Positions 1-7,894 of a DNA stretch of 64,000 nt are shown here, piece after piece. The stretch is from Aliikangiella coralliicola. GTDB lineage: Bacteria > Pseudomonadota > Gammaproteobacteria > Enterobacterales > Kangiellaceae. The position numbers were made by a program, and so were the translations under genes. Numbering within the stretch: position 1 is the stretch's first letter; every line of letters begins with the position of its first letter. The stretch is taken from contig NZ_ML660162.1 in assembly GCF_007004725.1 (NCBI RefSeq), positions 434,001-498,000 of the forward strand, read 5' to 3'. The notes beneath the pieces are model-generated. The model did no database searches. It was given only the letters and a program-made list of their open reading frames with translations, and had not been told where the DNA came from.

Positions 1-134
1 AAAAATTTATTTGCTTGATAATAGTGTTCGGTTGAAGACCATTTTTCTTCCTCAACAACGATGGGGTAGCAGGCAAAATTTGAAAGGAATCCGTAGGGGT
101 CATCCGGCTCATAGAAAAATATTGTTTCGTCCAT
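1..134 (-). CDS. NADAR (YbiA-like) family protein, N-terminal fragment cut by window edge
   Basis: Reading the minus strand from 134 gives a protein that begins MDETIFFYEPDDPYGFLSNF and continues with PIVVEEEKW and STEHYYQANKF. This is the opening of the NADAR/YbiA family (compare the family pattern DYGxFSNF...TxEHYxQAxKF). Family members hydrolyse the N-glycosidic bond of early riboflavin intermediates or act on ADP-ribose-related substrates. A clear AGGAGG ribosome-binding site lies just upstream of the ATG (about 137-146). Only 44 residues are inside the window; the rest runs off the left end. The family call is secure from the sequence; the substrate is not. Confidence 0.85.
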   Translation of the reverse strand, partial: MDETIFFYEPDDPYGFLSNFACYPIVVEEEKWSSTEHYYQANKF

Positions 135-504
135 AGTCTCCTCCTGTGATACTTTTGTTGAAACATTATTAACCATAGAATTGTTTGCTTTAAAAGCAAC
201 TCAAACTGCGTTTTTTGAAAAACAATTAGCAAATTTATACAGTTGTGAGATTGTTCTTTTCGAATTAATAATCAGAGATAATAAACAGCTAGCTGACAGT
301 GCTTTTTTGAAATACAACCACAACAATCCGGCCCGGAAAAAATAACCGGTAACTGATTTGGTTGCATCTGAATGGACTTAGTAAAGATATAAAATAAGAG
401 AGAAATTTAAATTTATTTAGTGCATTAGCAATCTTTAGATCGAGTAGTTAGAACTAGCTGAACGAAGCGAGACTTTTTCTTCGTTCAGCTACTTTACAAT
501 GAAT
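135..504. other. Intergenic region, 370 bp, one hairpin
   Basis: This AT-rich region separates the start of the NADAR gene from the 3' end of the lipoprotein gene. I see no convincing coding frame in it. The only clear structure is the 13-bp perfect stem listed separately at 455-491. The NADAR promoter must lie in the right-hand part of this stretch on the minus strand, but I cannot pick one with confidence. Confidence 0.5.
455..491 (-). terminator. Hairpin downstream of lipoprotein gene, possible terminator
   Basis: A perfect 13-bp inverted repeat (TAGCTGAACGAAG at 455-467, complement at 479-491) with an 11-nt loop lies just beyond the stop codon of the minus-strand lipoprotein gene. No long T run follows it on the minus strand, so it is an atypical terminator or a 3'-end stabilising hairpin. 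Confidence 0.4.
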
Positions 505-1134
505 CTAATTATTAAAAGCAAACCGAAGTTTTTCCAGGTTTTCATCAGGATTCATCACAAGCTGCATTTGATTGCTCACTGGTGCAGATTCACTACCATT
601 GATAATCACCGAAGTTTTAATCGGATAAATTCCCTGCGGCATTCCTTTAGGCAGCTTAAAAGTAAATTCATTTTCAAAAGCGCCGCCTGTGTTACTCTCC
701 GCGTTGACAACTTTTACCAGGCTCTTAAGCTCTTTAGAACTATCTTCATTATCAAAAATAGTTATTTTCTCTTTGATCTCGATATTTTCTGTGGTGACTC
801 CTCTGACAACTTCTAATGAAGATAAAATAGAAATCTGACTGCCCGCATTCACCACTCCACCCGGCTTAATATTAGATTGGTAAGAAACTAACCTCGGTTG
901 ACTGGGCAAAGTATTGTGAGTGGCCTTATACTTTTCTGCGACCTGTTTTTCATCACTCACTTGCTTCGAATTATGTTCGATGATCATGTCATAAATTAAT
1001 TTTGCCGCCACGCCAATGGCAATCACCGTTCCAATTTGCTTCAGCTTCTTAGAATTTAAATTGCAACCAACACCAGTTAACAGCACTATCGAAAGCACGC
1101 TAACCGTTAAAATACTATTCTTATTGATCTTCAT
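505..1134 (-). CDS. Putative lipoprotein of unknown function
   Basis: A 209-residue protein whose N-terminus is a basic stretch (KINKN) followed by a hydrophobic segment ending in TGVGC, with Cys24 as the likely lipidated residue. The lipobox is weak because Gly, not Leu, sits at -3. After a linker, residues about 80-209 look beta-rich (ISILSSLEVVRG, TFKLPKGMPQGIYPIKTSVI), like an Ig-type or extracellular carbohydrate-binding fold. I do not recognise a named family. It starts 77 bp downstream of the membrane Ser/Thr kinase gene on the same strand. The two may form an operon, with the lipoprotein working near the kinase's extracytoplasmic repeats. That link is inference from position only. Confidence 0.6.
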   Translation of the reverse strand: MKINKNSILTVSVLSIVLLTGVGCNLNSKKLKQIGTVIAIGVAAKLIYDMIIEHNSKQVSDEKQVAEKYKATHNTLPSQPRLVSYQSNIKPGGVVNAGSQISILSSLEVVRGVTTENIEIKEKITIFDNEDSSKELKSLVKVVNAESNTGGAFENEFTFKLPKGMPQGIYPIKTSVIINGSESAPVSNQMQLVMNPDENLEKLRFAFNN

Positions 1135-1211
1135 TTTTCCTCCCGCTCAAAATCGTCCAATATCGTCTCATTATACCAATCACTGAATTGCCCAGCGATA
1201 TGACTATAAAA

Positions 1212-2975
1212 CTATTCTATTTTAATTGCACCTTTGGCATTTTTTATTGCTCTTTCTGCATCTGCCTTCAATTTCAACGCCGCTCGATGCCCTGGAACAA
1301 ACTCTAGTGCTGACTCTGACTTAGCAATTGCGCAACTGTAGTCGTATTTGCTAAAACAACGTCGCCCATCTTTAAGAATATTATTCGCTTTATCCAGATT
1401 TTGTTGTTGTTGACCTTGTGCATAAGTCGCGTTCTGGATAATCGCAGTCGCACCTGAGTGTTCGCTTTTAATTTTCAGAGCTTCCTCTGCGTTTTCGATA
1501 GCACACGGATAATTTTGTTGCTGAAAACAACCTTCTGCTTTTTCAAGATAACTAGCAAAGCTAAGTTCTTCAGCATCCAGGGCAGCCTGCGCCTGAATTG
1601 CCAAGGTACGCGCGACCTTGTGATCAGGGTCTAACTGTAATACTTTATTGGTGTTTTCCTTTACACAAATATAGTCACTCTGGGTCAGGCATTGGTTAGC
1701 GGTCGTTAATGATTTTTGAATCGCTAATTGCATTTGTTGCTCAGCATAGTCAGCCTTTGCCTTTTGCAATAATGCATTTGCCTCAATATTGTCAGGTGCC
1801 ATTTTCAAAACAGCATTAGCACTACTAATTGCGCAGTCAAAATCACGCTGTTGGTAGCAATTTTCTGCCGTGTTTAGTGTTTCATCAACCAAAACTTTTA
1901 GTTCATCTGGTCTGAAAAACGCACTATAGAGAAAACCACTCAGCACAACTAACAATACGATACTCGCCGTTCTAAAAATAGGGAACTTAGGCGTAACCGT
2001 CATTGCTTCCATAAACTCTTGAACTGTCGCAGTTCTTTCTTCTTTTTTCAGTTTTAGCGCAGATGACAGAGCCCGAGATTGGTGCTTGGAGAGCTCAGGA
2101 ATACGTTCAGGTTTTATGCCCATCGCCAAAGCCGTTGCGGCAGTTTTACCCTGATAAGGGTGTTTTCCAGTAAACAACTCATAAGCAATCACTGCCGCAG
2201 CAAACACATCGTCACGCTCATCAGGCGGCTCTTTGCGAATCATCTCCAGACTGGCATAAGTTGGAGTCAACGCATCTAATGAACCTGCATCAAAGTGATC
2301 CTTATACTGAGACTCACGCGCTAACCGTGCGATTCCAAAATCGAGTACTTTTGCACCGTCGTCAGTGACAAAAATATTGGCAGGCTTCAGGTCACAATGG
2401 ATGATGCCTTTTTGATGAGCGAAGGTTACCGCCTGACAGTAATCTCGGATGATCTGTAAAGCTTCGTTTTTTGGTAGCCCTGATTTACGGTAACAAGACA
2501 GCAAAGTGTCCAATCCTTCGCCTTTCAGCAACTCCATTGTCATGAAAATAACATCGCCATCGCGGTCAAAATCATGCACGGTTACAATATTTGGGTGAGA
2601 AAGCAGGTGAGAACGGCTTGCCTCGCGCTGTAGCGAAATAAACGCGTCAGGATGATCTTTAAAGTCGTTGTTCAGAACCTTAGTAGCAACATAGGGGTTG
2701 GTATCTCTGGCCTCAACCTTTCGCAGGTCCTGAGCTTTGTAAACAGTCCCCATGCCACCCGCGCCGATAACCGATTCGAGTACAAACCGATTTTTAAGAA
2801 TGATTTTGTTCTCAGCCAATGCCTGATTAGCATCATTTCTGGCATCGATAAATCCCTGCTTGGTATCTTGAGATTGAAAGACTTTGCCTATTTTGGTGAG
2901 CGCCGCCCCTGTCACAGCAGTTTGATCGGCAGGCTCAGCCAAATTGTCTTCATCTTGTGTACTAGTCATCGACAT
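1212..2975 (-). CDS. Membrane Ser/Thr protein kinase with four cysteine-paired TPR-like repeats
   Basis: A 587-residue Hanks-type kinase. The glycine loop GAGGMGTV is at 71-78, the ATP-binding Lys is Lys99 in YVATK, the catalytic loop is HCDLKPAN at 193-200, and DFG is at 212-214. The Arg before the catalytic Asp is Cys here (HCD, not HRD), as in non-RD kinases. A single membrane segment lies at about 335-353. Outside it are four helical repeats of about 55 residues, each with a C-x7-C pair: Cys373/381, 429/437, 483/491 and 540/548. If the C-terminus is periplasmic, as the topology implies, these could be disulphides. The ATG at 2975 has an AGGAC site upstream. The substrate is unknown; the adjacent lipoprotein is a candidate partner. 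Confidence 0.85.
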   Translation of the reverse strand: MSMTSTQDEDNLAEPADQTAVTGAALTKIGKVFQSQDTKQGFIDARNDANQALAENKIILKNRFVLESVIGAGGMGTVYKAQDLRKVEARDTNPYVATKVLNNDFKDHPDAFISLQREASRSHLLSHPNIVTVHDFDRDGDVIFMTMELLKGEGLDTLLSCYRKSGLPKNEALQIIRDYCQAVTFAHQKGIIHCDLKPANIFVTDDGAKVLDFGIARLARESQYKDHFDAGSLDALTPTYASLEMIRKEPPDERDDVFAAAVIAYELFTGKHPYQGKTAATALAMGIKPERIPELSKHQSRALSSALKLKKEERTATVQEFMEAMTVTPKFPIFRTASIVLLVVLSGFLYSAFFRPDELKVLVDETLNTAENCYQQRDFDCAISSANAVLKMAPDNIEANALLQKAKADYAEQQMQLAIQKSLTTANQCLTQSDYICVKENTNKVLQLDPDHKVARTLAIQAQAALDAEELSFASYLEKAEGCFQQQNYPCAIENAEEALKIKSEHSGATAIIQNATYAQGQQQQNLDKANNILKDGRRCFSKYDYSCAIAKSESALEFVPGHRAALKLKADAERAIKNAKGAIKIE

Positions 2976-3555
2976 CCACTGTATGTCCTAAAATCGAGTC
3001 TTTTACATACGATTATGAGATTATTTATCATACTCTACAGCCTCTTCCACTTATCCTCAACATTGAAACAAGCGAATGGCCAAGTATGGCTTACATAACT
3101 TGTTCATTATATTGTAAATTCTATACCCAAACTACTTGAAGATGCAGGATTCAGCAAGGCGAGCTTAGCTAGAAAACTTGCGTCGCGTTACCGTCCTTGA
3201 AAAGGACTAGTCATTCCCTGCGGACGGTGCCTTACTCAAGCTTCCTAGCTAAGCTCTGAAACCTGCATCTTCAAGTAGTTTGGGTATAATTATGCGGAAA
3301 TATTAAGCACTCAAGTTCGGCGTTATCGCAAAATCACCTGGAGAATTTCAAATTAGTCTTCAAAGTATGGTTTGCATTCGAACTTTTACCGGGCGAATAA
3401 TAGGAGGCTGATATAAAAACTCAAGATAGTTGGCGGGCGAAATCAAAAACCATCCGCAACAGCGGAATGGTCAAAGCGAACTTTTCTCAGACGAGTATCT
3501 AGTAGGGCATAAACTACGCTATAAGCAAATGTTAGCAGATTGGATTAAAGGCATC
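2976..3555. other. Intergenic region, 580 bp, containing a MITE-like palindrome
   Basis: The stretch between the kinase start and the end of the TfoX-like gene holds the palindromic element at 3122-3288. I see no supported gene in the remaining sequence (3289-3555). A short plus-strand frame at 3430-3555 starts with TTG, resembles no family I know, and runs on antisense to the TfoX-like gene. Confidence 0.5.
3122..3288. repeat. MITE-like palindromic element, 167 bp
   Basis: A perfect 27-bp terminal inverted repeat (left arm 3122-3148 beginning TATACCCAAACTACTTGAAG, right arm 3262-3288) continues inwards as an imperfect stem (AGCTTAGCTAG on the left at about 3163-3173, its near complement at about 3244-3256). 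An ACCGTCC...GGACGGT pair lies near the centre. There is no coding frame inside. The size, termini and lack of genes fit a miniature inverted-repeat element or a large repeated hairpin. Copy number cannot be judged from one window; I did not find another full copy here. Confidence 0.7.
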
Positions 3556-3861
3556 CTAAGCTTTTGTTTTAGCGTATTCCAGAGCCTCATAAATATAAGA
3601 TTCATAGTCAGCTTCATAATCAAGCGGAATGAGTACCCACTCTTTAAAACGCTTTTTAGTAAAATTAAACTCCAGGCCTCGTCCCTGGGCGATAAGTTCA
3701 TTCACTCGGTCTGCCGAAACTTTAATGATCAAGGCATTTTCTCGGTCAAACATCATCGACATAAACTGACCCTTATACCTGATGCATGGCGTGCTCATCA
3801 TCGTTGAATGCTCTACACCTTCTTCGCGAACAATCTTGCTAATTACCTGCTCGTAGCTCAC
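3556..3861 (-). CDS. TfoX N-terminal domain-like protein
   Basis: A 101-residue protein matching the fold pattern of the TfoX/Sxy N-terminal domain: TMMSTPCIRYKGQFMSMMF, then IIKVSADRVNELIAQGRGLEF and KKRFKEWVLIP. Stand-alone proteins with this domain are common and poorly understood; the full competence regulator TfoX has an extra C-terminal domain that is absent here. The start is GTG at 3861 with an AAAGGAG site six bases upstream. The stop codon of the upstream membrane protein gene lies one base before it, so the two genes are very probably translationally coupled. The function is unknown. Confidence 0.7.
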   Translation of the reverse strand: MSYEQVISKIVREEGVEHSTMMSTPCIRYKGQFMSMMFDRENALIIKVSADRVNELIAQGRGLEFNFTKKRFKEWVLIPLDYEADYESYIYEALEYAKTKA

Positions 3862-3862
3862 G

Positions 3863-4303
3863 TCAGCTCCTTTTGTTTTGATAAATCCAGCCTAATGCAG
3901 CGCCGGTTAAGCTGAACTGAATTATCTGAAAAATCGTGTGGTAGGTTAAGAATTGGGAAACGGGTTCAATCTCAATTTTCGCGGCTGTAGCAAACCCCAT
4001 CGCTGAGTAGGTCATCAGCCCGACAATCAGGTTAAATTTGATTCCTTGAAGGATAGGATTTCCCCCGCGATAAAAGTAAGGGTAGAGATAACCAATCACC
4101 ACGCCCTGGATGATTATGGCCACAATACCCAATGGCACAATCGGATGAGCACGGGTTATTGCTCCCCAGGACTGATAAAGATCGTGAAACCAGACCACAT
4201 GCCATGGATAAGCCCAGGCCATCGTAATAACGAAGTAGGCGATGACAAAGGTCAATAACTTTTTTAATTTCAGGACCTTATCGGTTTCATTGACCATTTT
4301 CAT
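3863..4303 (-). CDS. Small four-helix membrane protein, function unknown
   Basis: A 146-residue hydrophobic protein with four predicted membrane segments (about residues 15-33, 54-76, 85-108 and 118-140). It is rich in aromatic residues (AYPWHVVWFHDLY, YLYPYFYRGG). I do not assign a family. It is the first gene of a two-gene unit with the TfoX-like gene, is transcribed divergently from the HxlR-type regulator, and shares with it a 175-bp region full of repeats. Control by that regulator is likely, by analogy with other HxlR loci, but is inferred. Confidence 0.65.
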   Translation of the reverse strand: MKMVNETDKVLKLKKLLTFVIAYFVITMAWAYPWHVVWFHDLYQSWGAITRAHPIVPLGIVAIIIQGVVIGYLYPYFYRGGNPILQGIKFNLIVGLMTYSAMGFATAAKIEIEPVSQFLTYHTIFQIIQFSLTGAALGWIYQNKRS

Positions 4304-4374
4304 CTCCCATTCACTACCATCATTTCAAAGCTCTATTAGCCTTCAGCTTGGATATGCGCCAAATGGTCCGGATC

Positions 4375-4420
4375 AATATTGATCTACCTGACCAACCAAT
4401 ATTGATTTACCTGACCAACC
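4375..4420. repeat. Two tandem 23-bp direct repeats in HxlR intergenic region
   Basis: Two head-to-tail copies of a 23-bp unit (4375-4397 and 4398-4420; core CTACCTGACCAACC or TTACCTGACCAACC) differ at one base. The left end is also part of a perfect palindrome, GATCAATATTGATC at 4371-4384. The repeats lie between the two divergent genes, where promoters and operators are expected. Confidence 0.75.
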
Positions 4421-4475
4421 AATACTTCTATAATAAAAGTATTATGAATAAACAATTCTATAATGCAAGTATTAT
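4421..4475. promoter_or_regulatory. Candidate HxlR operator pair
   Basis: An inverted repeat, AATACTT-n8-AAAGTATT, lies at 4421-4443. A 20-bp segment of it (4426-4445) recurs 30 bp downstream at 4456-4475 with two changes. The second copy ends three bases before the regulator's ATG, so binding there would block its own expression. The helical spacing (30 bp, about three turns) suits cooperative binding by a dimeric winged-helix protein. This is an inferred autoregulatory operator. Confidence 0.5.
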
Positions 4476-4478
4476 TTA

Positions 4479-4919
4479 ATGGTCGCAAAAATTGAACACA
4501 AAAATCGAACTGGTTGCCCTATTGCTTGTTCTCTGGACATCATTGGCGATCATTGGACGCTGTTAATCATCCGCAATTTGATGTTTTCCGAGCGACATGA
4601 ATACAAAGATATGTTGAAAGCCGAGGAGCAAATTTCCAGTAGTATTTTGACCACCCGATTATCAAAACTCGAAAAAGATGGACTGATTGCGTCGGTGCCG
4701 CATCCTGATAGCCAGCGTAGAAAGCTTTACTACCTCACTCCCATGGGAAAAGACTTAATCTATGTCATGACCGATATTGTGCTGTGGGCTAAAAAACACT
4801 TACATGATTTTCTAGATATCCCAGCGGATAAACAGGCGCTCTTGGACAATGATCCGAAAAAATTTATCGACATAACACTAGAGAATCTGGACCACTGGGA
4901 AAAGCACAATTTATCCTGA
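4479..4919 (+). CDS. HxlR-family winged-helix transcriptional regulator
   Basis: A 146-residue protein with the family's typical opening: a conserved Cys in TGCPIACSLDIIGDHWTLLI, then the winged helix through ISSSILTTRLSKLEKDGLI, and the wing RRKLYYLTPMGKDL. HxlR/MarR-like regulators respond to redox or electrophile stress or to small ligands, often through the N-terminal Cys. There is no good ribosome-binding site before the ATG. No other in-frame start fits the domain boundary, so translation may be weak or leaderless. It is divergent from the membrane protein/TfoX-like pair and probably controls it and itself through the repeats upstream. Confidence 0.85.
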   Translation: MVAKIEHKNRTGCPIACSLDIIGDHWTLLIIRNLMFSERHEYKDMLKAEEQISSSILTTRLSKLEKDGLIASVPHPDSQRRKLYYLTPMGKDLIYVMTDIVLWAKKHLHDFLDIPADKQALLDNDPKKFIDITLENLDHWEKHNLS

Positions 4920-5069
4920 GAAAGTTAAGCGCCAAGCCACAGATTAAAGGATAGGCAAGCATTTTTCGCTATTTAGCAAAAATGTATTATTCTATTCAGG
5001 TGCAGCGGCGGAACAGTTAACGCCGTTCTATCGCCCTCAAGGCCCACCACTAAGGAAAAGGTGATAAAA

Positions 5070-6053
5070 ATGGAGCCACTTTCGTTAATCATCGGTAGCT
5101 GTTCACTAATCATTGCCACTCTGGCGTATAAGCATCAAATCAGCAAAACCAATACTTTTGAATCGCTGGTGAAAACACTGGCCGAATTTCGAAATATCAA
5201 ATACGAACTCAACGAAGAAGAAAATCACTTAGTTAACTTGCTCGCAAACGGAACTTTAATACTCACCCAGGTCAAGCAAAAAATTCAACGACGCCTTACG
5301 GAAATAGTGAGTCTGATTACGCTTATCTTTTTCAGTTCCTACGCTGATTTGAATGAACTATTGGGAAGCGAAATAGAAATTCTTTCCAACTATATTTTGG
5401 GCCTTTTATCCCTTGCACTCGCGATATTTGGAAACGCCAAAGTTATTAATCAAGAAGAAAAGCAATTTCTTCACAACATGAATGTACTGAATGAGATTTA
5501 CTATAAAAAGTTTGTCGGCCCGGCGATAAGACAATTTAATGAACATTGTGACGAAAAAACCTTTATTCAATTAGAAGAAAGGCGGTACAACTTGATGTTA
5601 AAGAGACTTGAAAATAGTCTGAAAAATAAATTAGGAAATCCCCTCCCCCAAAAACCAAACACCTTCAGAAACATCCAAAAAGAATTCTTTGATGCCATCG
5701 ACCACAATAATATTGAGAAAATTCAATTGCTGTGTGCCAACAATTCCGGTTTTTTTGCACTAGAAAAAGTCAACAATAAAAGCGCGGTAACGATTTTACA
5801 ACAAGCTGTTTTACATGGTTCTAACTACATGGTTAAGATAATTCTGGATTTTGATTGCAATCTGAACTTTCGAAACAACGTAGGCGAGACAGCTTTGCAT
5901 AGCGCAGCTCGTATCGGCAGTTTAGAAAAGTGCAGATTACTTATCGACAAGGGAGCCGATCCTGAGATCAAGAATATATCCGGCAAATTACCGGTTGCTT
6001 GTGCATTAGATGCTCAGCATCAGGCGGTTGCCGATTTTCTGGCAAACTTGTAA
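5070..6053 (+). CDS. Membrane-anchored ankyrin-repeat protein
   Basis: About 327 residues. The N-terminal half has hydrophobic segments (LSLIIGSCSLIIATLAY near the start, then ITLIFFSSYADL and YILGLLSLALAIFG at about 90-130) followed by a charged helical region. The C-terminal third carries ankyrin repeats, clearest in GETALHSAARIGSLEKCRLL and DKGADPEIKNISGKLPVACA, with a degenerate repeat before them. I choose the ATG at 5070, which has AAGGTGA six bases upstream; a GTG at 5061 is possible. Ankyrin repeats usually bind other proteins; the partner is unknown. It stands alone between two non-coding stretches. Confidence 0.7.
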   Translation: MEPLSLIIGSCSLIIATLAYKHQISKTNTFESLVKTLAEFRNIKYELNEEENHLVNLLANGTLILTQVKQKIQRRLTEIVSLITLIFFSSYADLNELLGSEIEILSNYILGLLSLALAIFGNAKVINQEEKQFLHNMNVLNEIYYKKFVGPAIRQFNEHCDEKTFIQLEERRYNLMLKRLENSLKNKLGNPLPQKPNTFRNIQKEFFDAIDHNNIEKIQLLCANNSGFFALEKVNNKSAVTILQQAVLHGSNYMVKIILDFDCNLNFRNNVGETALHSAARIGSLEKCRLLIDKGADPEIKNISGKLPVACALDAQHQAVADFLANL

Positions 6054-6595
6054 AAAGCCGAACTTCTTTGAAAATCGAATATTAAGTGACCTTGCATCTG
6101 CCGAATTATCTGACAAGCATACGCAAAATAGTGTTTTTGAGAATAGGATATTATGGGTACAGCGAAAGGTGGCGACAATAACCAACAACACCTTTAACCA
6201 TTTAGATCCCCTCTATCTCTTTGTTTGAGACTATTAACCGACATCGACCCAATTTTGTTACTCAAAATATCGGGGCCTACGATAGCAAGGAAGATAATAA
6301 ATATAATAATAAAAAGGGAAAGACCTATAAATAGTTCCATCTAATAACCACTCCATGTTTGGCATTAAATTTAGTGAATCGGAACTCGATCATAACTTTC
6401 TGTTTAGTAATTTTCAAAAGGATTTTGATTGGAACTAGCTATATCTCACTTTTTATCTCAAACTGAGTATTGCAGTTAATAAGCCACCTACAGAAAGCAG
6501 CCTATTTTGCTTAAAGGGCAACCAGTAAAGCCCTATAGCGCTAGTTATTTAATTTGTAAAACACGTTAATATTATTTAAATAAACAATATCACAT
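6054..6595. other. Intergenic region, 542 bp, with one candidate small gene
   Basis: The region lies between the ankyrin gene and the 3' end of the threonyl-tRNA synthetase-like gene. Apart from the small membrane-protein frame on the minus strand at 6194-6340, I see only short frames without ribosome-binding sites and no strong hairpin. Confidence 0.45.
6194..6340 (-). CDS. Candidate 48-residue single-span membrane protein
   Basis: A minus-strand frame starting with ATG at 6340 encodes 48 residues. It begins MELFIGLSLF, is followed by a strongly hydrophobic stretch ending LAIVGP (one membrane helix, about residues 4-22), and has a charged tail containing NSLKQRDRGDLNG. A GGAG sequence lies about ten bases upstream. 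The hydrophobic-then-basic layout is typical of real small membrane proteins, but AT-rich DNA can produce such frames by chance. No homology is claimed. Confidence 0.35.
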   Translation of the reverse strand: MELFIGLSLFIIIFIIFLAIVGPDILSNKIGSMSVNSLKQRDRGDLNG

Positions 6596-7783
6596 TTACT
6601 TATTAGTCAAACCCATTAGCATTTTGATGACCTCATCAAAAGAAAGTGTTTGCTGCTCACCGTCAATAGGTCTAACAACAAAACTATTTGATTCCACTTC
6701 CTGATCACCGGCTATCAAAACAATGGGGATTCTCTGCCTGTGAAAAAGTTTAATTTTCTTGGCAATACTTTGTGGTTGATCATTTAAATTAACTTGAATA
6801 CCCTTTTTTAAAAGCTGTTCTTTCATCGCCAGACAATGCTCATTCGATGATGCATTGATAGGCGCGATTCCAACTGGAATCGGGTGAACCCACGCAGGTA
6901 ATTTTCCCTGATGTGACTCTAGCAAAATACCAATCCACCGTTCTAACGAACCGTAAATTGCCTGGTGTAGCATCACGGGTTGTTGAGAGTCTCCGAATTC
7001 GTCAATGTAGTTCAGTTGAAATCGCAGTGGCATATTAAAATCTAATTGAATAGTTCCGCATTGCCATTGACGGTTTTGACTATCTCTTAAGATCAATTCA
7101 ATTTTGGGTCCGTAGAATGCGCCTTCTCCCTTTTGATGACTATATTTTACGTTGGCTTTTTCACAAGCTTGCGCCAATCGCTCTTCTGCTTTAAGCCAAT
7201 CATTATCTTTACCAAAGGAATTTTCCGGACGAGTTGAAATACGAACGTCTAAATCACTATAGCCATAGTCACGATACACACGCTTTGCTCGTGAAAGAAA
7301 TTGTAAAATTTCATCAACACAGTCCTCCCAACGACACAACACATGAGCATCGTCTTGAGTAAATTGTCTTAACCGCATCAATCCATTTAACGCGCCTGAA
7401 GGCTCATTGCGATGCACGACCCCAAACTCAAACACTCGGTAAGGCAATGCGCGATAACTCACTACATCCCGTTTAAAAAATAAAATATGCGCAGGACATG
7501 ACATAGGTTTTAGCGCATATTTTGCGTCAACGTCACTACCACCACCCACAAACATATTTTCCGCAAACTTATCCCAGTGCCCGGATAACTCCCATAATTC
7601 TTTCTTTAAAAATATTGGAGTAGAGAGTTCCTGGAAGCCAGACTCATGATAGATGTTTCGCATATGTTGTTTAACTTTTCTAAACAGCTGCCAGCCATCT
7701 GGATGCCAGAATACCATACCGGGTGCTGCCGGTTCAGAGTGAAATAAATTGAGTGCGCTAGCAATTTCTCGATGATGTTTCAT
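6596..7783 (-). CDS. Threonyl-tRNA synthetase-like protein, catalytic and anticodon domains only
   Basis: A 395-residue class II synthetase core. Motif 2 is visible (RVFEFGVVHRNEPSGALNGL), as is motif 3 (GSLERWIGILLE). The three ThrRS zinc ligands are present as Cys96, His147 and His273, with exactly the spacing of E. coli Cys334, His385 and His511. The C-terminal anticodon-binding domain follows (HPIPVGIAPI...IPIVLIAGDQEV). Against the 642-residue E. coli enzyme, the first roughly 238 residues (TGS and editing domains) are missing cleanly, so Ser-tRNA(Thr) could not be edited in cis. I choose the ATG at 7783, which has AGAGG seven bases upstream; an in-frame extension to 7837 would overlap the attenuator's U-run. 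The gene is controlled by a threonine attenuator (7836-7954). Confidence 0.9.
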   Translation of the reverse strand: MKHHREIASALNLFHSEPAAPGMVFWHPDGWQLFRKVKQHMRNIYHESGFQELSTPIFLKKELWELSGHWDKFAENMFVGGGSDVDAKYALKPMSCPAHILFFKRDVVSYRALPYRVFEFGVVHRNEPSGALNGLMRLRQFTQDDAHVLCRWEDCVDEILQFLSRAKRVYRDYGYSDLDVRISTRPENSFGKDNDWLKAEERLAQACEKANVKYSHQKGEGAFYGPKIELILRDSQNRQWQCGTIQLDFNMPLRFQLNYIDEFGDSQQPVMLHQAIYGSLERWIGILLESHQGKLPAWVHPIPVGIAPINASSNEHCLAMKEQLLKKGIQVNLNDQPQSIAKKIKLFHRQRIPIVLIAGDQEVESNSFVVRPIDGEQQTLSFDEVIKMLMGLTNK

Positions 7784-7835
7784 GGTTTTTCCTCTTTGAT
7801 TAATCAGGTTTAAATCCTGAGCAAAAACCATCGGC

Positions 7836-7874
7836 AAAAAAAAAGACCCTCTGGCTTTCGCTCAGAGGGTCTTT
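7836..7874 (-). terminator. Attenuator terminator before ThrRS-like gene
   Basis: On the minus strand a 12-bp perfect stem (AAAGACCCTCTG with its complement; 7863-7874 and 7842-7853) is followed directly by an unbroken run of Ts. It sits between the leader peptide stop (7895) and the ThrRS-like start (7783). It is a strong intrinsic terminator inside a leader, the hallmark of attenuation. Confidence 0.9.
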
Positions 7875-7894
7875 ACTAAAATTTTAAATAAACA

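Noticed and set aside
3430-3807. Plus-strand open frame starting TTG, 125 residues
   Set aside because: Most of it is antisense to the TfoX-like gene, it has no ribosome-binding site, and its sequence resembles no family I know.
6010-6228. Plus-strand frame of 72 residues overlapping the ankyrin gene end
   Set aside because: It overlaps the ankyrin coding region out of frame, has no ribosome-binding site, and its composition looks random.
7784-7837. 18-residue N-terminal extension of the ThrRS-like protein (start at 7837)
   Set aside because: It would overlap the attenuator's U-run, lacks a ribosome-binding site, and the ATG at 7783 has AGAGG at proper spacing and matches the family core boundary.
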